DNA of 64,000 nucleotides from Chryseobacterium limigenitum (GCF_900114875.1 NZ_FPKW01000018.1:1-64000); one strand, 5' to 3'. Positions 24,298 through 33,379 are shown, numbered from the stretch's first letter. Made by a program: numbers and translations. The notes: a model not told the origin generated them from the sequence alone.

Positions 24298-25491
24298 TTA
24301 AAATCCAGAATTAATCTGATGATATATATTTAAAGAATTGCTTACGATTTTCGTATAACCTTTCACATCTTCGCCCGTCCACGCTCTGTTTGCTTCGCCA
24401 TAACTTCCAAATTTATCAGACATTAGATCATGCTTAGATTCAATTCCGTTTAAAATAAATCTATAGGGATGAAGCGTTACAAAAACTTTTCCGCTCACCG
24501 TTTTCTGAGAATCAACTAAGAAAGACTCGATATTTCTCATCACAGGATCTAAGAAAAGTGCTTCGTGAAGCCAGTTTCCGTACCAATCAGACAATTGAGA
24601 CTTCATCATCTGCTGATATTTTGAAAGCGTATGTTTTTCCAATAAATGGTGCGCTTTGATGATCACAGACGCTGCTGCTGCTTCGAAACCGACTCTTCCT
24701 TTAATTCCAACAATCGTATCTCCAACGTGGATATCACGACCGATTCCGTACGCAGAAGCCAATTCTTCAATTTTCTGAATTGCATATACTGAATGTTCAA
24801 AATTTTCACCGTTTACCGCTACAACTTCACCATTTTTGAACTCAATTTCCAGTTCTGAAGGCTGAGTTTCTTTAATTTGAGATGGAAAAGCTTCTTCCGG
24901 AAGATAATTTCTTGAAGTCAACGTTTCTTTTCCGCCAACTGAAGTTCCCCAAAGTCCTTTATTGACAGAATATTGCGCTTTCTGGAATTCCATTTCATAG
25001 CCGTGGTTTTTCAAAAATTCAATTTCTTCTTCACGAAATAAGGACATATCACGAATCGGCGTAATAATTTCTACATTCGGGCACATTACCTGAAAAATCA
25101 AGTCGAAACGAACTTGGTCATTTCCTGCACCTGTACTTCCGTGAGCAATCGCATCAGCACCGATTTCAATGGCATATTTTGCAACTTCCTGCGCCTGGAT
25201 CGTACGTTCAGCACTTACAGACAACGGATACGTGTTGTTTTTCAAGACATTACCAAAGATCAAATATTTTACGCAAGAATTGTAATAATCCTCCTGAGCA
25301 TCAACGCACCTGTATTCTTTTACCCCAAGATTAAAGGCTTTTTTCTCCAGTTCTTTTTCCTCTTCTTTAGAAAAACCTCCGGTATTTACAGTTACTGCAT
25401 ACACCTCGTATCCAAGTGTTTCACTCAAATATTTGGCACAGTAAGAGGTATCTAGACCTCCGCTAAACGCTAAGATTACTTTCTTGCTCAT
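24298..25491 (-). CDS. argG: Argininosuccinate synthase
   Basis: Condenses citrulline and aspartate with ATP. The 397 residues start with the PP-loop ATPase motif VILAFSGGLDTSYCAKYL and carry AHGSTGAGNDQVRFD and GSYGEANRAWTGEDVKGYTK. The start overlaps the upstream GNAT gene by 29 bases, so it is co-translated with it. Second gene of the operon. Confidence 0.97.
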   Translation of the reverse strand: MSKKVILAFSGGLDTSYCAKYLSETLGYEVYAVTVNTGGFSKEEEKELEKKAFNLGVKEYRCVDAQEDYYNSCVKYLIFGNVLKNNTYPLSVSAERTIQAQEVAKYAIEIGADAIAHGSTGAGNDQVRFDLIFQVMCPNVEIITPIRDMSLFREEEIEFLKNHGYEMEFQKAQYSVNKGLWGTSVGGKETLTSRNYLPEEAFPSQIKETQPSELEIEFKNGEVVAVNGENFEHSVYAIQKIEELASAYGIGRDIHVGDTIVGIKGRVGFEAAAASVIIKAHHLLEKHTLSKYQQMMKSQLSDWYGNWLHEALFLDPVMRNIESFLVDSQKTVSGKVFVTLHPYRFILNGIESKHDLMSDKFGSYGEANRAWTGEDVKGYTKIVSNSLNIYHQINSGF

Positions 25492-26062
25492 TTTGATATT
25501 GATTTTCGGGTTGATTATTTACAACACCATTTACTTTATTATTTTCAGGAACGAAAAGCATTGCTGTACAAAGACAGTTTTTACGTTCTTTTTTCATTAA
25601 AATTTCATAATTCACACAGTTTTTGCAACCGTTCCAGAATTCTTCATCTTGTGTCAATTCAGAATAAATTACCGGTTTGTAACCCAAATCACTGTTGATT
25701 TTCATTACCGCAAGACCTGTTGTCAACCCAAAAACTTTCGCAGTCGGATATTTGTCTCTAGACAATTGAAAAACTCTGTTTTTTATCAAAGTTGCCACTC
25801 CTCTATTCCTAAAATTGGGAGAAACGATCAACCCTGAGTTGGCCACAAACTGACCATGTGACCAGGTTTCTATATAACAGAACCCCACCCATTCGCCGTT
25901 TTCAGTGGCTATTACAGCATTACCATCTGAAATCTTTTTACTTAAATATTCTATGGAACGTTTTGCGATGCCCGTTCCCCGTCGCTGTGCAGAATCATAC
26001 ATTTCCTGCTGTATTTCACTCACATACATTAAATGTTCGCATGAGGAAATTTCTATTTCCAT
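25463..26062 (-). CDS. GNAT acyltransferase, first gene of arg operon (likely N-acylglutamate synthase)
   Basis: A 199-residue GNAT protein. The acetyl-CoA-binding loop is SPNFRNRGVATLIKNRV (motif A, Arg-x-x-Gly-x-Ala). The C-terminal half carries five cysteines in GCKNCVNYE and NCLCTAML, an arrangement that could bind a metal. The operon contains no argA or argJ and begins with this gene, so it is the best candidate for acylating glutamate (acetyl or succinyl). This is inference from position. The last 25 residues are polar and overlap argG. Confidence 0.8.
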   Translation of the reverse strand: MEIEISSCEHLMYVSEIQQEMYDSAQRRGTGIAKRSIEYLSKKISDGNAVIATENGEWVGFCYIETWSHGQFVANSGLIVSPNFRNRGVATLIKNRVFQLSRDKYPTAKVFGLTTGLAVMKINSDLGYKPVIYSELTQDEEFWNGCKNCVNYEILMKKERKNCLCTAMLFVPENNKVNGVVNNQPENQYQNEQESNLSV

Positions 26063-26083
26063 TTATTTATCTGAATTTTTTGG

Positions 26084-26116
26084 CAAATTTAAAGCATAAT
26101 AACTTTAAAATCCAAA
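26084..26116 (-). promoter_or_regulatory. Putative promoter of the arginine operon
   Basis: On the minus strand TAAATTTG (26084-26091) matches TAnnTTTG, with TTTG (26113-26116) 21 bases upstream. The -7 element is 21 bases before the first ATG at 26062. Confidence 0.65.
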
Positions 26117-26147
26117 TAAAAAAGATATTATTTTTGTTTAAATAGAA

Positions 26148-26210
26148 TTAGCAGGTAAAATTATCTTTATAAGAAAATATAATTTTGCTAATTTATTATA
26201 TATTTGCTAA
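26148..26210. promoter_or_regulatory. TTAGCA inverted repeats and -7 elements before the InsA-like gene
   Basis: TTAGCAGGTAAAATTAT (26148-26164) faces ATAATTTTGCTAA (26179-26191), and a further TTTGCTAA ends at 26210, giving three TTAGCA half-sites. Two plus-strand -7 matches overlap them: TAATTTTG (26180-26187) and TATATTTG (26199-26206). The layout suggests an operator, perhaps used by the adjacent DNA-binding protein itself and able to affect the divergent arg promoter. Confidence 0.4.
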
Positions 26211-26220
26211 AATACTATAT

Positions 26221-26637
26221 ATGGAAAATAATTGCCCCAAATGCAACAGCAATAAAATTGTAAAAAGCGGAATCATCAATGAGAAACAAAGGTTCCTCTG
26301 TAAGGAATGTAATTATTATTTTACCGTAAAAAAATTAGGAAAAAAAATAGACGATTACTATGTAACAAAAGCACTCCAGCTTTATCTTGAAGGTTTAAGT
26401 TTCCGTGAAATAGAAAGAATTATTGGTGTTTCCCATGTTACAATTAGTTCATGGATTAAAAAGTATAACATTACAAGGCCACCACATTCTGAATTCCATC
26501 CTGTATATAAAATTTTAAAACAAAATGAATTGATTGAATACATGTCTAAGGAAGAAAATCTTAAAAATTCAGGAATTATTATTACTCAGTTTGCAGATAA
26601 ATATATGTTGATCAAATGGGAGCGTTTTAAAAAATAA
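26221..26637 (+). CDS. InsA-like zinc-ribbon/HTH protein
   Basis: The 138-residue protein starts with a four-cysteine zinc ribbon (Cys5, Cys8, Cys27, Cys30; CPKC...CKEC) like the N terminus of IS1 InsA. A helix-turn-helix follows (about residues 60-82, FREIERIIGVSHVTISSWIK). After PPHSEF the C terminus is short and holds no DDE catalytic domain. No insB, terminal repeats or target duplication are visible, so it looks like a domesticated DNA-binding derivative rather than an active IS. The ATG at 26221 is preferred, since the upstream in-frame start lies in the promoter palindromes. Confidence 0.75.
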   Translation: MENNCPKCNSNKIVKSGIINEKQRFLCKECNYYFTVKKLGKKIDDYYVTKALQLYLEGLSFREIERIIGVSHVTISSWIKKYNITRPPHSEFHPVYKILKQNELIEYMSKEENLKNSGIIITQFADKYMLIKWERFKK

Positions 26638-26645
26638 GGTTAAAG

Positions 26646-26793
26646 AGTTATGAGTTTTAAATTATGAATTATAAGCTTTTCAAACAATCATATTAAATAC
26701 ATAACAAATTATTAATCAAAATATTAAAAACAAATATAATTAAAAATTTTAACACTTCCAGAACTCATAATTCATAATTTAAAACTCATAACT
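26646..26793. repeat. 27-bp perfect inverted repeat flanking 94 bases
   Basis: The 27-base arm at 26646-26672 (AGTTATGAGTTTTAAATTAT...) is exactly complementary to 26767-26793. The 148-base unit is noncoding and AT-rich, and looks like a small MITE. A diverged one-sided relative (ACTTATGAATTTTAAATCAT) is at about 56670-56690. It fills most of the gap between the InsA-like gene and the porin gene. Confidence 0.7.
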
Positions 26794-26887
26794 ATAAACT
26801 TACCACTAATATATATTAAATTTTCGTAAACAAATTATTAATTACAATTTGGCTTTCACAAAAAACAACGCCAAAAATTGATAATTT

Positions 26888-28267
26888 ATGAAGAAAATAC
26901 TCACATTTATTGGATTAGCTCTAATCAGTAATTCTTTATACTCACAAGGCTCCCACGATTACGGAGGCGGACTTAAATTAAACCTCAATCCTCAAGGCGA
27001 CAAATACGTCAGGTTTATCTTATGGGATCAATTTTGGTTAAGAAATACCCAAATGAATCCAGGAAGCATGGTTGGAGGCGAACCAACAGACAATTCCTGG
27101 AGCTTAGGAAACAGACGATTACGTGTTTTAGCATACGCTCAGATTTCCAAAAGATATATGATTCTGGCTCATTTTGGGATTAATAATCAAACATTTATCA
27201 ACGGAGGCGGTTCGGGAACTTCCGGAACTGGAGGTTATGGAAACGGCAAAAAGCCTCAAATGTTTTTTCATGACGCCTGGAACGAATACGCAGTTATTTT
27301 ACCTGGAGAAGCGGGAAAATTCAGTTTATCTTTAGGAGCCGGACTTCATTATTATATGGGACTTTCTCGTATGACAATGGCTTCTACATTGAATTTCCTG
27401 ACGGTTGATTCCCCTATTTTCACATGGCCTTTGATAGATAATTCTGATCAGTTTGCAAGGCAATTAGGAATGTTTGCCAAAGGAAAATACGGCAAATTAG
27501 AATATCGTTTTAGCTTAAATAAACCTTTTGCAACAGATTTAATTCCTGCAAATGTAACTGATCCCGCAAAAGCCGTAGCAGTTGACAATAACGGAAATCC
27601 TAATTTTTCAAAAGCAGGTTATGTTGAATATCAATTCCTTGATGAAGAATCAAATACGCTTCCTTTTAAAGTAGGTTCTTATTTGGGGACTAAAAAAGTT
27701 TTCAATTTGGGAGCTGGCTTTTATCACCAGAAGGACGGAACAAGAACTTCCGTTAATTCAACCATAGAGAAACACGATATCACGCTTCTTGCCGTCGATG
27801 CTTTCGCAGATATTCCTTTGGGAAATGCTAAAAATAAAATGGCAGTTTCAGCTTATGCAGGCTATTACAACTATCAATTCGGTTCGAATTATATCAGAAA
27901 TTTAGGCATTATGAATATCGCAGCTTCCGATCCTAATTTTATCGGTGATAAAGCTATTGCAGGAACAGGAAACCTACAGCCAACCATCGGAACAGGTAAT
28001 ATTATCTACGCACAGGCTGGTTTACTGTTACCCAATCAGGCAGAAAAACCTAAAGTAAGAATTCAGCCTTTTGCAGCTTACACACATAAAAGTTTCGATG
28101 CTCTAGAAAAATCATCTTCACAGTTCGATGTCGGAGCCAACTGGTTTATTGACGGACATCACGCAAAAATTACAACACAATATTCAACACGACCTGTTTA
28201 TACGAGTCCGACAGAAAGTCCATCTTCTAAAGGAGAATTTATTGTGCAATTTCAAATTTATTTATAA
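26888..28267 (+). CDS. Outer-membrane porin (beta-barrel), probable carboxylate uptake
   Basis: A 459-residue exported protein with signal peptide ending SNSLYSQ. It has alternating aromatic/polar strands, Gly-rich turns (GGGSGTSGTGGYGNGKK) and a C-terminal EFIVQFQIYL strand ending in a hydrophobic residue, as outer-membrane barrels do. The segments YVRFILWDQFWLR and LGNRRLRVLAYAQ recall porin-family proteins that precede an MFS symporter and acyl-CoA synthetases in Flavobacteriia. Its position before the MHS transporter and acs suggests a shared substrate; this is inference. Confidence 0.75.
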   Translation: MKKILTFIGLALISNSLYSQGSHDYGGGLKLNLNPQGDKYVRFILWDQFWLRNTQMNPGSMVGGEPTDNSWSLGNRRLRVLAYAQISKRYMILAHFGINNQTFINGGGSGTSGTGGYGNGKKPQMFFHDAWNEYAVILPGEAGKFSLSLGAGLHYYMGLSRMTMASTLNFLTVDSPIFTWPLIDNSDQFARQLGMFAKGKYGKLEYRFSLNKPFATDLIPANVTDPAKAVAVDNNGNPNFSKAGYVEYQFLDEESNTLPFKVGSYLGTKKVFNLGAGFYHQKDGTRTSVNSTIEKHDITLLAVDAFADIPLGNAKNKMAVSAYAGYYNYQFGSNYIRNLGIMNIAASDPNFIGDKAIAGTGNLQPTIGTGNIIYAQAGLLLPNQAEKPKVRIQPFAAYTHKSFDALEKSSSQFDVGANWFIDGHHAKITTQYSTRPVYTSPTESPSSKGEFIVQFQIYL

Positions 28268-28305
28268 AACTATCAAGCTTAATATAATTTAAAACTAATA
28301 AAATC

Positions 28306-28490
28306 TTAACCACAAAAGATACAAAAGCTATTCGTCTATTTAGAAAACAAAGGTTTATTACAAAAGAATAATATTTCGACTCCGCTCAATACAAGAAGAT
28401 TTTTTAAACTCATGTGTTCTTCTTATTGACAGTTTAATAATAAACTTAAAAATAACTAATGTGTTAATCTTTTGTCTCTTTTGTGGTTAA
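28306..28490. repeat. 185-bp MITE-like element with 22-bp terminal inverted repeats
   Basis: TTAACCACAAAAGATACAAAAG (positions 28306-28327) and its complement with one mismatch (28469-28490) bracket 141 noncoding bases. It occupies most of the 281-base gap between porin and transporter genes. No coding or promoter signal is evident within it. Confidence 0.65.
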
Positions 28491-28548
28491 ATTAAAAATA
28501 AATTATAAAACTCAATATCAATTTTAACTAACATCAAAATCAAGCAAT

Positions 28549-30129
28549 ATGAGCGAAAATCATCATGATACTTACGAAAACATGACCGAAAAGCAGAAAA
28601 ACCGCACCATTTGGAGCGTGATCACTGCCTCATCACTCGGTACATTGATAGAATGGTACGACTTCTACATTTTTGGAAGCTTGGCAGTTGTTTTAGCTAC
28701 GAAATTTTTCCCGTCAGACAATCCAACCGCAGCATTTTTATCTACATTGGCAACTTTTGCTGCCGGATTTGTGGTAAGACCTTTCGGAGCTCTATTCTTC
28801 GGAAGATTAGGAGATATTATCGGGAGAAAATATACGTTTTTGGTTACTTTATTAATTATGGGATTTTCAACCTTCCTCATCGGATGTATCCCTAGTTTTG
28901 AAACCATCGGATATCTTGCGCCTGTTTTAGTTTTAATCTTAAGATTATTACAAGGATTAGCATTGGGTGGAGAATACGGAGGTGCAGCGACTTACGTTGC
29001 AGAATACGCCCAACCACACAGAAGAGGTTATTGGACTTCTTGGATCCAAACCACTGCAACAGCAGGGCTTTTCATTTCTTTAATTGTAATTTTAATTACT
29101 AAAAACACCCTTTCTGCAGAAGAATTTGATGGTTGGGGATGGAGAGTTCCTTTCTGGATCTCGATTTTAATGGTGGGAGTCTCTTATGTCATCAGAAAAA
29201 ACATGAAAGAATCTCCGCTTTTTGCCAAAGCTAAAAGTGAAGGAAAAACTTCAAAAAACCCTTTAAAAGAAAGTTTCGGAAATAAATACAACTTCAAATT
29301 TGTCTTATTGGCATTATTCGGAGCTGCAATGGGACAAGGGGTAATCTGGTACACGGGACAATTTTACGCCATGAGTTTCCTTCAAAAAGTAATGAATGTA
29401 GAATCTTCACAGGTCGATTCTTTAATGGCAACCGCCTTATTGATGGGAACACCGTTTTTCGTATTTTTCGGTTGGCTCTCAGATAAAATAGGAAGAAAAG
29501 CCATAATGATGACCGGAATGCTGGTGGCAATCTTAGCCTACAGACCGATTTATGATGCTATGTTTAAAAGTGTAAATCTTGAAGCCAAAACTGTCGCAGC
29601 CAACGGAATTACAGAAAAAAGAACTGCGAAAATTCATAAAGATATCGCTTCAGACAGTCTTGTCACTTTCCATAAAGAAATATTGTACACAGACGGAACT
29701 TTAATTAAAAAAGACAGTGTTGTTCATTGGGCACCGAGTGGTGTTGCGATGAAAGACGGAAAAGCTGAAGAACCAAAAGTTTCTCAAACCGTGAAATTAG
29801 CCGACAATACAAAATGGTATTTGGTGTTTTTGGTATTCATTCAGGTGATATTTGTAACGATGGTTTACGGCCCGATTGCCGCTTTCCTAGTAGAAATGTT
29901 CCCGGTGAGAATCCGTTATACATCGATGTCTTTGCCGTATCATATTGGAAACGGGGTGTTTGGAGGACTTCTTCCTGCCGTTGCAACCTATTTAGTAACC
30001 GTCGGGAAAGATGCAGGACATCCGACCTGGTATCTTCAGGGACTTTGGTATCCGATCGGGGTTGCTGCAGTCTGCCTGATCATCGGAATGATATATCTTA
30101 AAAATAAGAACAATAATATTCACGATTAA
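28549..30129 (+). CDS. MFS transporter, metabolite:H+ symporter (MHS) family
   Basis: The 526-residue inner-membrane protein has the MHS signatures GTLIEWYDFYIFG at about residues 31-43, FGRLGDIIGRKY between helices 2 and 3, and RLLQGLALGGEYGGAATYVAEY. Twelve membrane helices are expected. The insertion between helices 8-9 (about residues 340-420) is unusually long and polar, with TEKRTAKIHKDIASDSLVTF and SVVHWAPSGVAMKDGK, where most MHS carriers have a short loop. The family moves carboxylates, proline, betaine or alpha-ketoglutarate. The neighbouring acyl-CoA synthetases favour a short-chain carboxylate. Confidence 0.9.
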   Translation: MSENHHDTYENMTEKQKNRTIWSVITASSLGTLIEWYDFYIFGSLAVVLATKFFPSDNPTAAFLSTLATFAAGFVVRPFGALFFGRLGDIIGRKYTFLVTLLIMGFSTFLIGCIPSFETIGYLAPVLVLILRLLQGLALGGEYGGAATYVAEYAQPHRRGYWTSWIQTTATAGLFISLIVILITKNTLSAEEFDGWGWRVPFWISILMVGVSYVIRKNMKESPLFAKAKSEGKTSKNPLKESFGNKYNFKFVLLALFGAAMGQGVIWYTGQFYAMSFLQKVMNVESSQVDSLMATALLMGTPFFVFFGWLSDKIGRKAIMMTGMLVAILAYRPIYDAMFKSVNLEAKTVAANGITEKRTAKIHKDIASDSLVTFHKEILYTDGTLIKKDSVVHWAPSGVAMKDGKAEEPKVSQTVKLADNTKWYLVFLVFIQVIFVTMVYGPIAAFLVEMFPVRIRYTSMSLPYHIGNGVFGGLLPAVATYLVTVGKDAGHPTWYLQGLWYPIGVAAVCLIIGMIYLKNKNNNIHD

Positions 30130-30172
30130 GCATTGAATCACTCAATTTTTTATTAATTTTAATACTACTAAA

Positions 30173-30400
30173 ATGGACACACTAAAAAAAATATTTGGCG
30201 TTATCTGGATCGTAGCTGCTCTTGTAGTGGGATATTTCGGAATAACGGTCATGGGAATCCCAAAGATCACTTCAGGAAAGCAGGAAGATCTGGTATTCGG
30301 GATCATTATTCTGTTTGTTTTGATGCCGATTATCTCCGGAGGATTAGCAATTTTCGGCTACTATTCTTTAACAGGAGAATATTCTGACGATAAAGTCTAA
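30173..30400 (+). CDS. Small two-helix membrane protein
   Basis: The 75 residues form two hydrophobic segments, FGVIWIVAALVVGYFGITVMG and FGIIILFVLMPIISGGLAIFG (each given by position: about residues 8-27 and 42-62), joined by a polar loop KITSGKQEDL. It lies 43 bases after the transporter gene and is widespread in that position in relatives, to my recollection. An accessory subunit of the transporter is possible. Confidence 0.7.
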   Translation: MDTLKKIFGVIWIVAALVVGYFGITVMGIPKITSGKQEDLVFGIIILFVLMPIISGGLAIFGYYSLTGEYSDDKV

Positions 30401-30412
30401 CCATAAATCATG

Positions 30413-30465
30413 AATGATAATTGATAAATGATGAGTTAAGCACCGTCGATTTATCAATTATCATT
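30413..30465. repeat. 17-bp perfect inverted repeat between small membrane genes
   Basis: AATGATAATTGATAAAT (30413-30429) and its complement (30449-30465) flank 19 bases. It is noncoding and lies between the two small genes, so it may modulate read-through to the downstream kinase genes. Confidence 0.6.
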
Positions 30466-30480
30466 TATTAATTATCACTT

Positions 30481-30675
30481 ATGAAAAAGAGACACGAACA
30501 AAAATTAATCCTCCTGAGCATCGGACTTTTGATTGCATTCAGCATTCCTATTTCATTGCTGTTCAACAGTGAAAAGGAAGTTTTGGGCTATCCGATGATT
30601 TTGATTTATGTGTTCGCAGTCTGGATGATTTCCATTATTATTTCTTTTGTAATCGTAAAAAAATATGATGAGTAG
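30481..30675 (+). CDS. Small two-helix membrane protein, partner of the transporter-kinase
   Basis: A 64-residue protein with a basic N terminus (MKKRHEQK), two membrane segments and a charged tail KKYDE. Its end overlaps the next gene by 11 bases. Small two-helix proteins encoded immediately before SLC5-type transporters are common as companion subunits, so a stabilising or assembly role is plausible. Confidence 0.7.
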   Translation: MKKRHEQKLILLSIGLLIAFSIPISLLFNSEKEVLGYPMILIYVFAVWMISIIISFVIVKKYDE

Positions 30676-33379
30676 TTTTGCGTTATTTATCGTTGTTTTG
30701 ATCTACCTGGCACTTTTGTTCTTAGTCGCTCATTTGGCGGAGAAGAAAAAAAGCAAAGTCTGGATCAACAATCCTTACATCTACGCGCTGTCTTTAGCAG
30801 TGTACTGCACGGCCTGGACGTACTACGGAAGCATTGGCGTTGCAGCTACAAGCGGACTCAATTACCTTCCCATTTATATTGGCCCCATCATGGTAATTCC
30901 TGCATGGATCTACATTAATACACGAATTGTAAGAATTTCAAGGGTTAATAAAATAAGCAGTTTGGCAGATTTTATTTCGTTGAGATATGGTAACAGCAGA
31001 AGTTTCAGTGCAATTATTACAATCGTCTGTCTTTTGGCGATTGTGCCATACATTGGGTTACAGATCAAAGCGATATCAGAAACTTTTCACTTGGTGACAG
31101 AAACTGCTATGTCACAAAATATTCTGACGGACAATGCAACCTTTGTTGTTATTTTAATTGCTTTATTTTCATCCTATTACGGAACGAAATATGTTGATGC
31201 TTCAGAAAAACGGTTAGGAATTATTTCAGCTATTGCATTGGAAAGCTTTCTAAAATTATTCTTCATTATTATTTTGGGATTATTCGTAATTTATTATGCT
31301 TTTGATGGTTTTTCGGACATTTATGAAAAGGCGAGTAAATTTGAAGATTTTAAACAAAAAAATACCTTCAACGGAATCGAAGGCGCAATGAACTGGATGG
31401 TTCTTTGTTTGATTTCAGGAACAGCAATCTGTATTCTTCCGAGACAATTTCACACAGCAATTATTGAGAACAGACAGGAAAAACATATCAAAACAGCTAT
31501 TTGGTTCTTCCCTTTATATTTATTGATTTTCACCATTTTTATCTTCCCAATCGCTTGGGGAGGAAGATTGATTTTTGCCGGGCAAAACGTTAATCCGGAG
31601 TTCTACTCTATTTTAATACCGCAACATTTTGATAATACTTTAATTACTGTTTTGGTTTTTCTTGGAGGGTTAAGTTCTTGTATTTCAATGATCATTATTT
31701 CGGCAATTACTTTATCCATCATGCTTTCGAACAATTTGATTATTCCTTACGGTTTGTTGGGAAAATTTAAATCAGAAAATGAAATTCAGAATACCAGAAA
31801 CATTACCAACATCAGGAAATTCAGCATTTTCGCATTGATTATCATGGCGTTTGGCTTTTATAAATATTTTATTTTAAAAACTTCACTGGATTCTGTTGGT
31901 TTGATTTCATTTGTCGTGATCGGGCAATTGGCACCCGCATTTTTCGGCGCATTATTCTGGAGAAGAGGAACCTATAAAGGCGCAGTTATCGGATTGCTGG
32001 CAGGATTAGCAATTTGTTATTTTGGATTAATTATTCCACAATATTATTTCTCCTATAATCAAGAATTAAAGGGAGCTTTGAGAGAAATATATAATGCTTT
32101 TGATTTTTTCAGCATCTCTTTTTTAAGTAAAATTCCGCAGATTTTCTTTTGGTCAATGCTTGTAAATACCGCTTTATTTGCCATCATTTCTGTTAGTGTG
32201 AAGGGGAATTATCGTGAAAGAAATTTCGCCGAGTTATATGTTGATATTGATAAATACATTCAAAATCACGAAAATGCTTTCATCTGGCGCGGAACAGCTT
32301 ATGTTTCGGATATTAAAAATATTCTGGAACGATTTTTAGGTAAAAATAAAACGGAGCAGGCTTTGAGAATTTTCAATTTAAAATATAATATTGATTCTCA
32401 GACAGAAACAGCCGATTCAAGGTTCATTAAATTCTCTGAAAATCTTTTGGCAGGAAGAATCGGAACAGCTTCCGCAAAAATTTTAATTGAAGGTGTAACC
32501 AAAGAAGATAAAATATCTTTAAAGGAAGTTTTAAACATTTTAGAGGAATCTAAAGAAAATATTACTTTAAATAAAAAGCTCACCGAACAGTCGGATGAAC
32601 TCCAAAAACTATCGGATGATTTGCGAAAAGCGAATGAAAGTTTAATCATTAAAGACCATCAGAAGGACGATTTCCTGGATTCCGTGGCTCATGAATTAAG
32701 AACTCCAATTACCGCGATTCGTTCGGCCGGAGAAATTTTAGCCGACGACGACGATATTCCTTTAGACATTAAAAGAGAGTTTTTAAATAATATTATCACA
32801 GAATCCGACAGATTAAGTGAAATTATTAATGACATTTTGTACCTGGACAAATTGGAGCATGGTGAAATCACCTTACATATCAGGCAAAACAATATTATTG
32901 AAACGTATAAAAAAGCTTTAAATCCGCTTCTCCATTTAATTCAACAGAAAGATATCCATATAAGTGAGGTCAATCTTCTGAACCAGTTTTTATATGAATA
33001 TGACGAAGCAAGGATGATTCAATTATTTCAGAATATTTTAGGAAATGCTTTAAAATTTACAGACGACCAGGGAACAATACAAACTAAATTATCTGAAAGG
33101 GAAAGTCAATTGATCATCACCATTTTCAACACAGGAAAACATATTCCTGAAGAAGACCTGGAAATGATATTTGATAAATTTTATCAGTCGAAAAACCAAA
33201 ATATCCTAAAACCGACAGGAAGCGGACTTGGATTGGCTATTTCGAAGAAAATAGTTCAAGCTCAAGGCGGAACCATAAAAGCAGAAAACAGCGGACTGGG
33301 TGTAACTTTCACCATCACCCTTCCCAAAAAAATAAAAGAGATTAAAAATGAAGTTGAACAAAATCAAAACACAATATGA
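30665..33379 (+). CDS. SLC5 (sodium:solute symporter)-STAC-histidine kinase fusion, CbrA/CrbS-like
   Basis: This 904-residue protein joins a transporter to a sensor kinase. Residues about 1-510 form 12-13 membrane helices with SLC5 features (YCTAWTYYGSIGVAA; ISSLADFISLRYG). Residues about 540-625 fit the STAC linker (ILERFLGKNKTEQAL, then FSENLLAGRIGTASAKILI). After a coiled coil, the kinase core has the phospho-acceptor His676 in SVAHELRTPITAIRSAGEIL, an N box NALKFTD and G box GSGLGLAISKKIV. No PAS domain is evident. The next gene overlaps by 4 bases and encodes its probable response regulator. Sensing or transport of acetate/propionate is inferred from the acs/prpE neighbours. Confidence 0.92.
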   Translation: MMSSFALFIVVLIYLALLFLVAHLAEKKKSKVWINNPYIYALSLAVYCTAWTYYGSIGVAATSGLNYLPIYIGPIMVIPAWIYINTRIVRISRVNKISSLADFISLRYGNSRSFSAIITIVCLLAIVPYIGLQIKAISETFHLVTETAMSQNILTDNATFVVILIALFSSYYGTKYVDASEKRLGIISAIALESFLKLFFIIILGLFVIYYAFDGFSDIYEKASKFEDFKQKNTFNGIEGAMNWMVLCLISGTAICILPRQFHTAIIENRQEKHIKTAIWFFPLYLLIFTIFIFPIAWGGRLIFAGQNVNPEFYSILIPQHFDNTLITVLVFLGGLSSCISMIIISAITLSIMLSNNLIIPYGLLGKFKSENEIQNTRNITNIRKFSIFALIIMAFGFYKYFILKTSLDSVGLISFVVIGQLAPAFFGALFWRRGTYKGAVIGLLAGLAICYFGLIIPQYYFSYNQELKGALREIYNAFDFFSISFLSKIPQIFFWSMLVNTALFAIISVSVKGNYRERNFAELYVDIDKYIQNHENAFIWRGTAYVSDIKNILERFLGKNKTEQALRIFNLKYNIDSQTETADSRFIKFSENLLAGRIGTASAKILIEGVTKEDKISLKEVLNILEESKENITLNKKLTEQSDELQKLSDDLRKANESLIIKDHQKDDFLDSVAHELRTPITAIRSAGEILADDDDIPLDIKREFLNNIITESDRLSEIINDILYLDKLEHGEITLHIRQNNIIETYKKALNPLLHLIQQKDIHISEVNLLNQFLYEYDEARMIQLFQNILGNALKFTDDQGTIQTKLSERESQLIITIFNTGKHIPEEDLEMIFDKFYQSKNQNILKPTGSGLGLAISKKIVQAQGGTIKAENSGLGVTFTITLPKKIKEIKNEVEQNQNTI

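Noticed and set aside
26185-26637. Complete IS1-type element
   Set aside because: There is no InsB catalytic frame and no terminal repeat; only the zinc-ribbon/HTH part exists.
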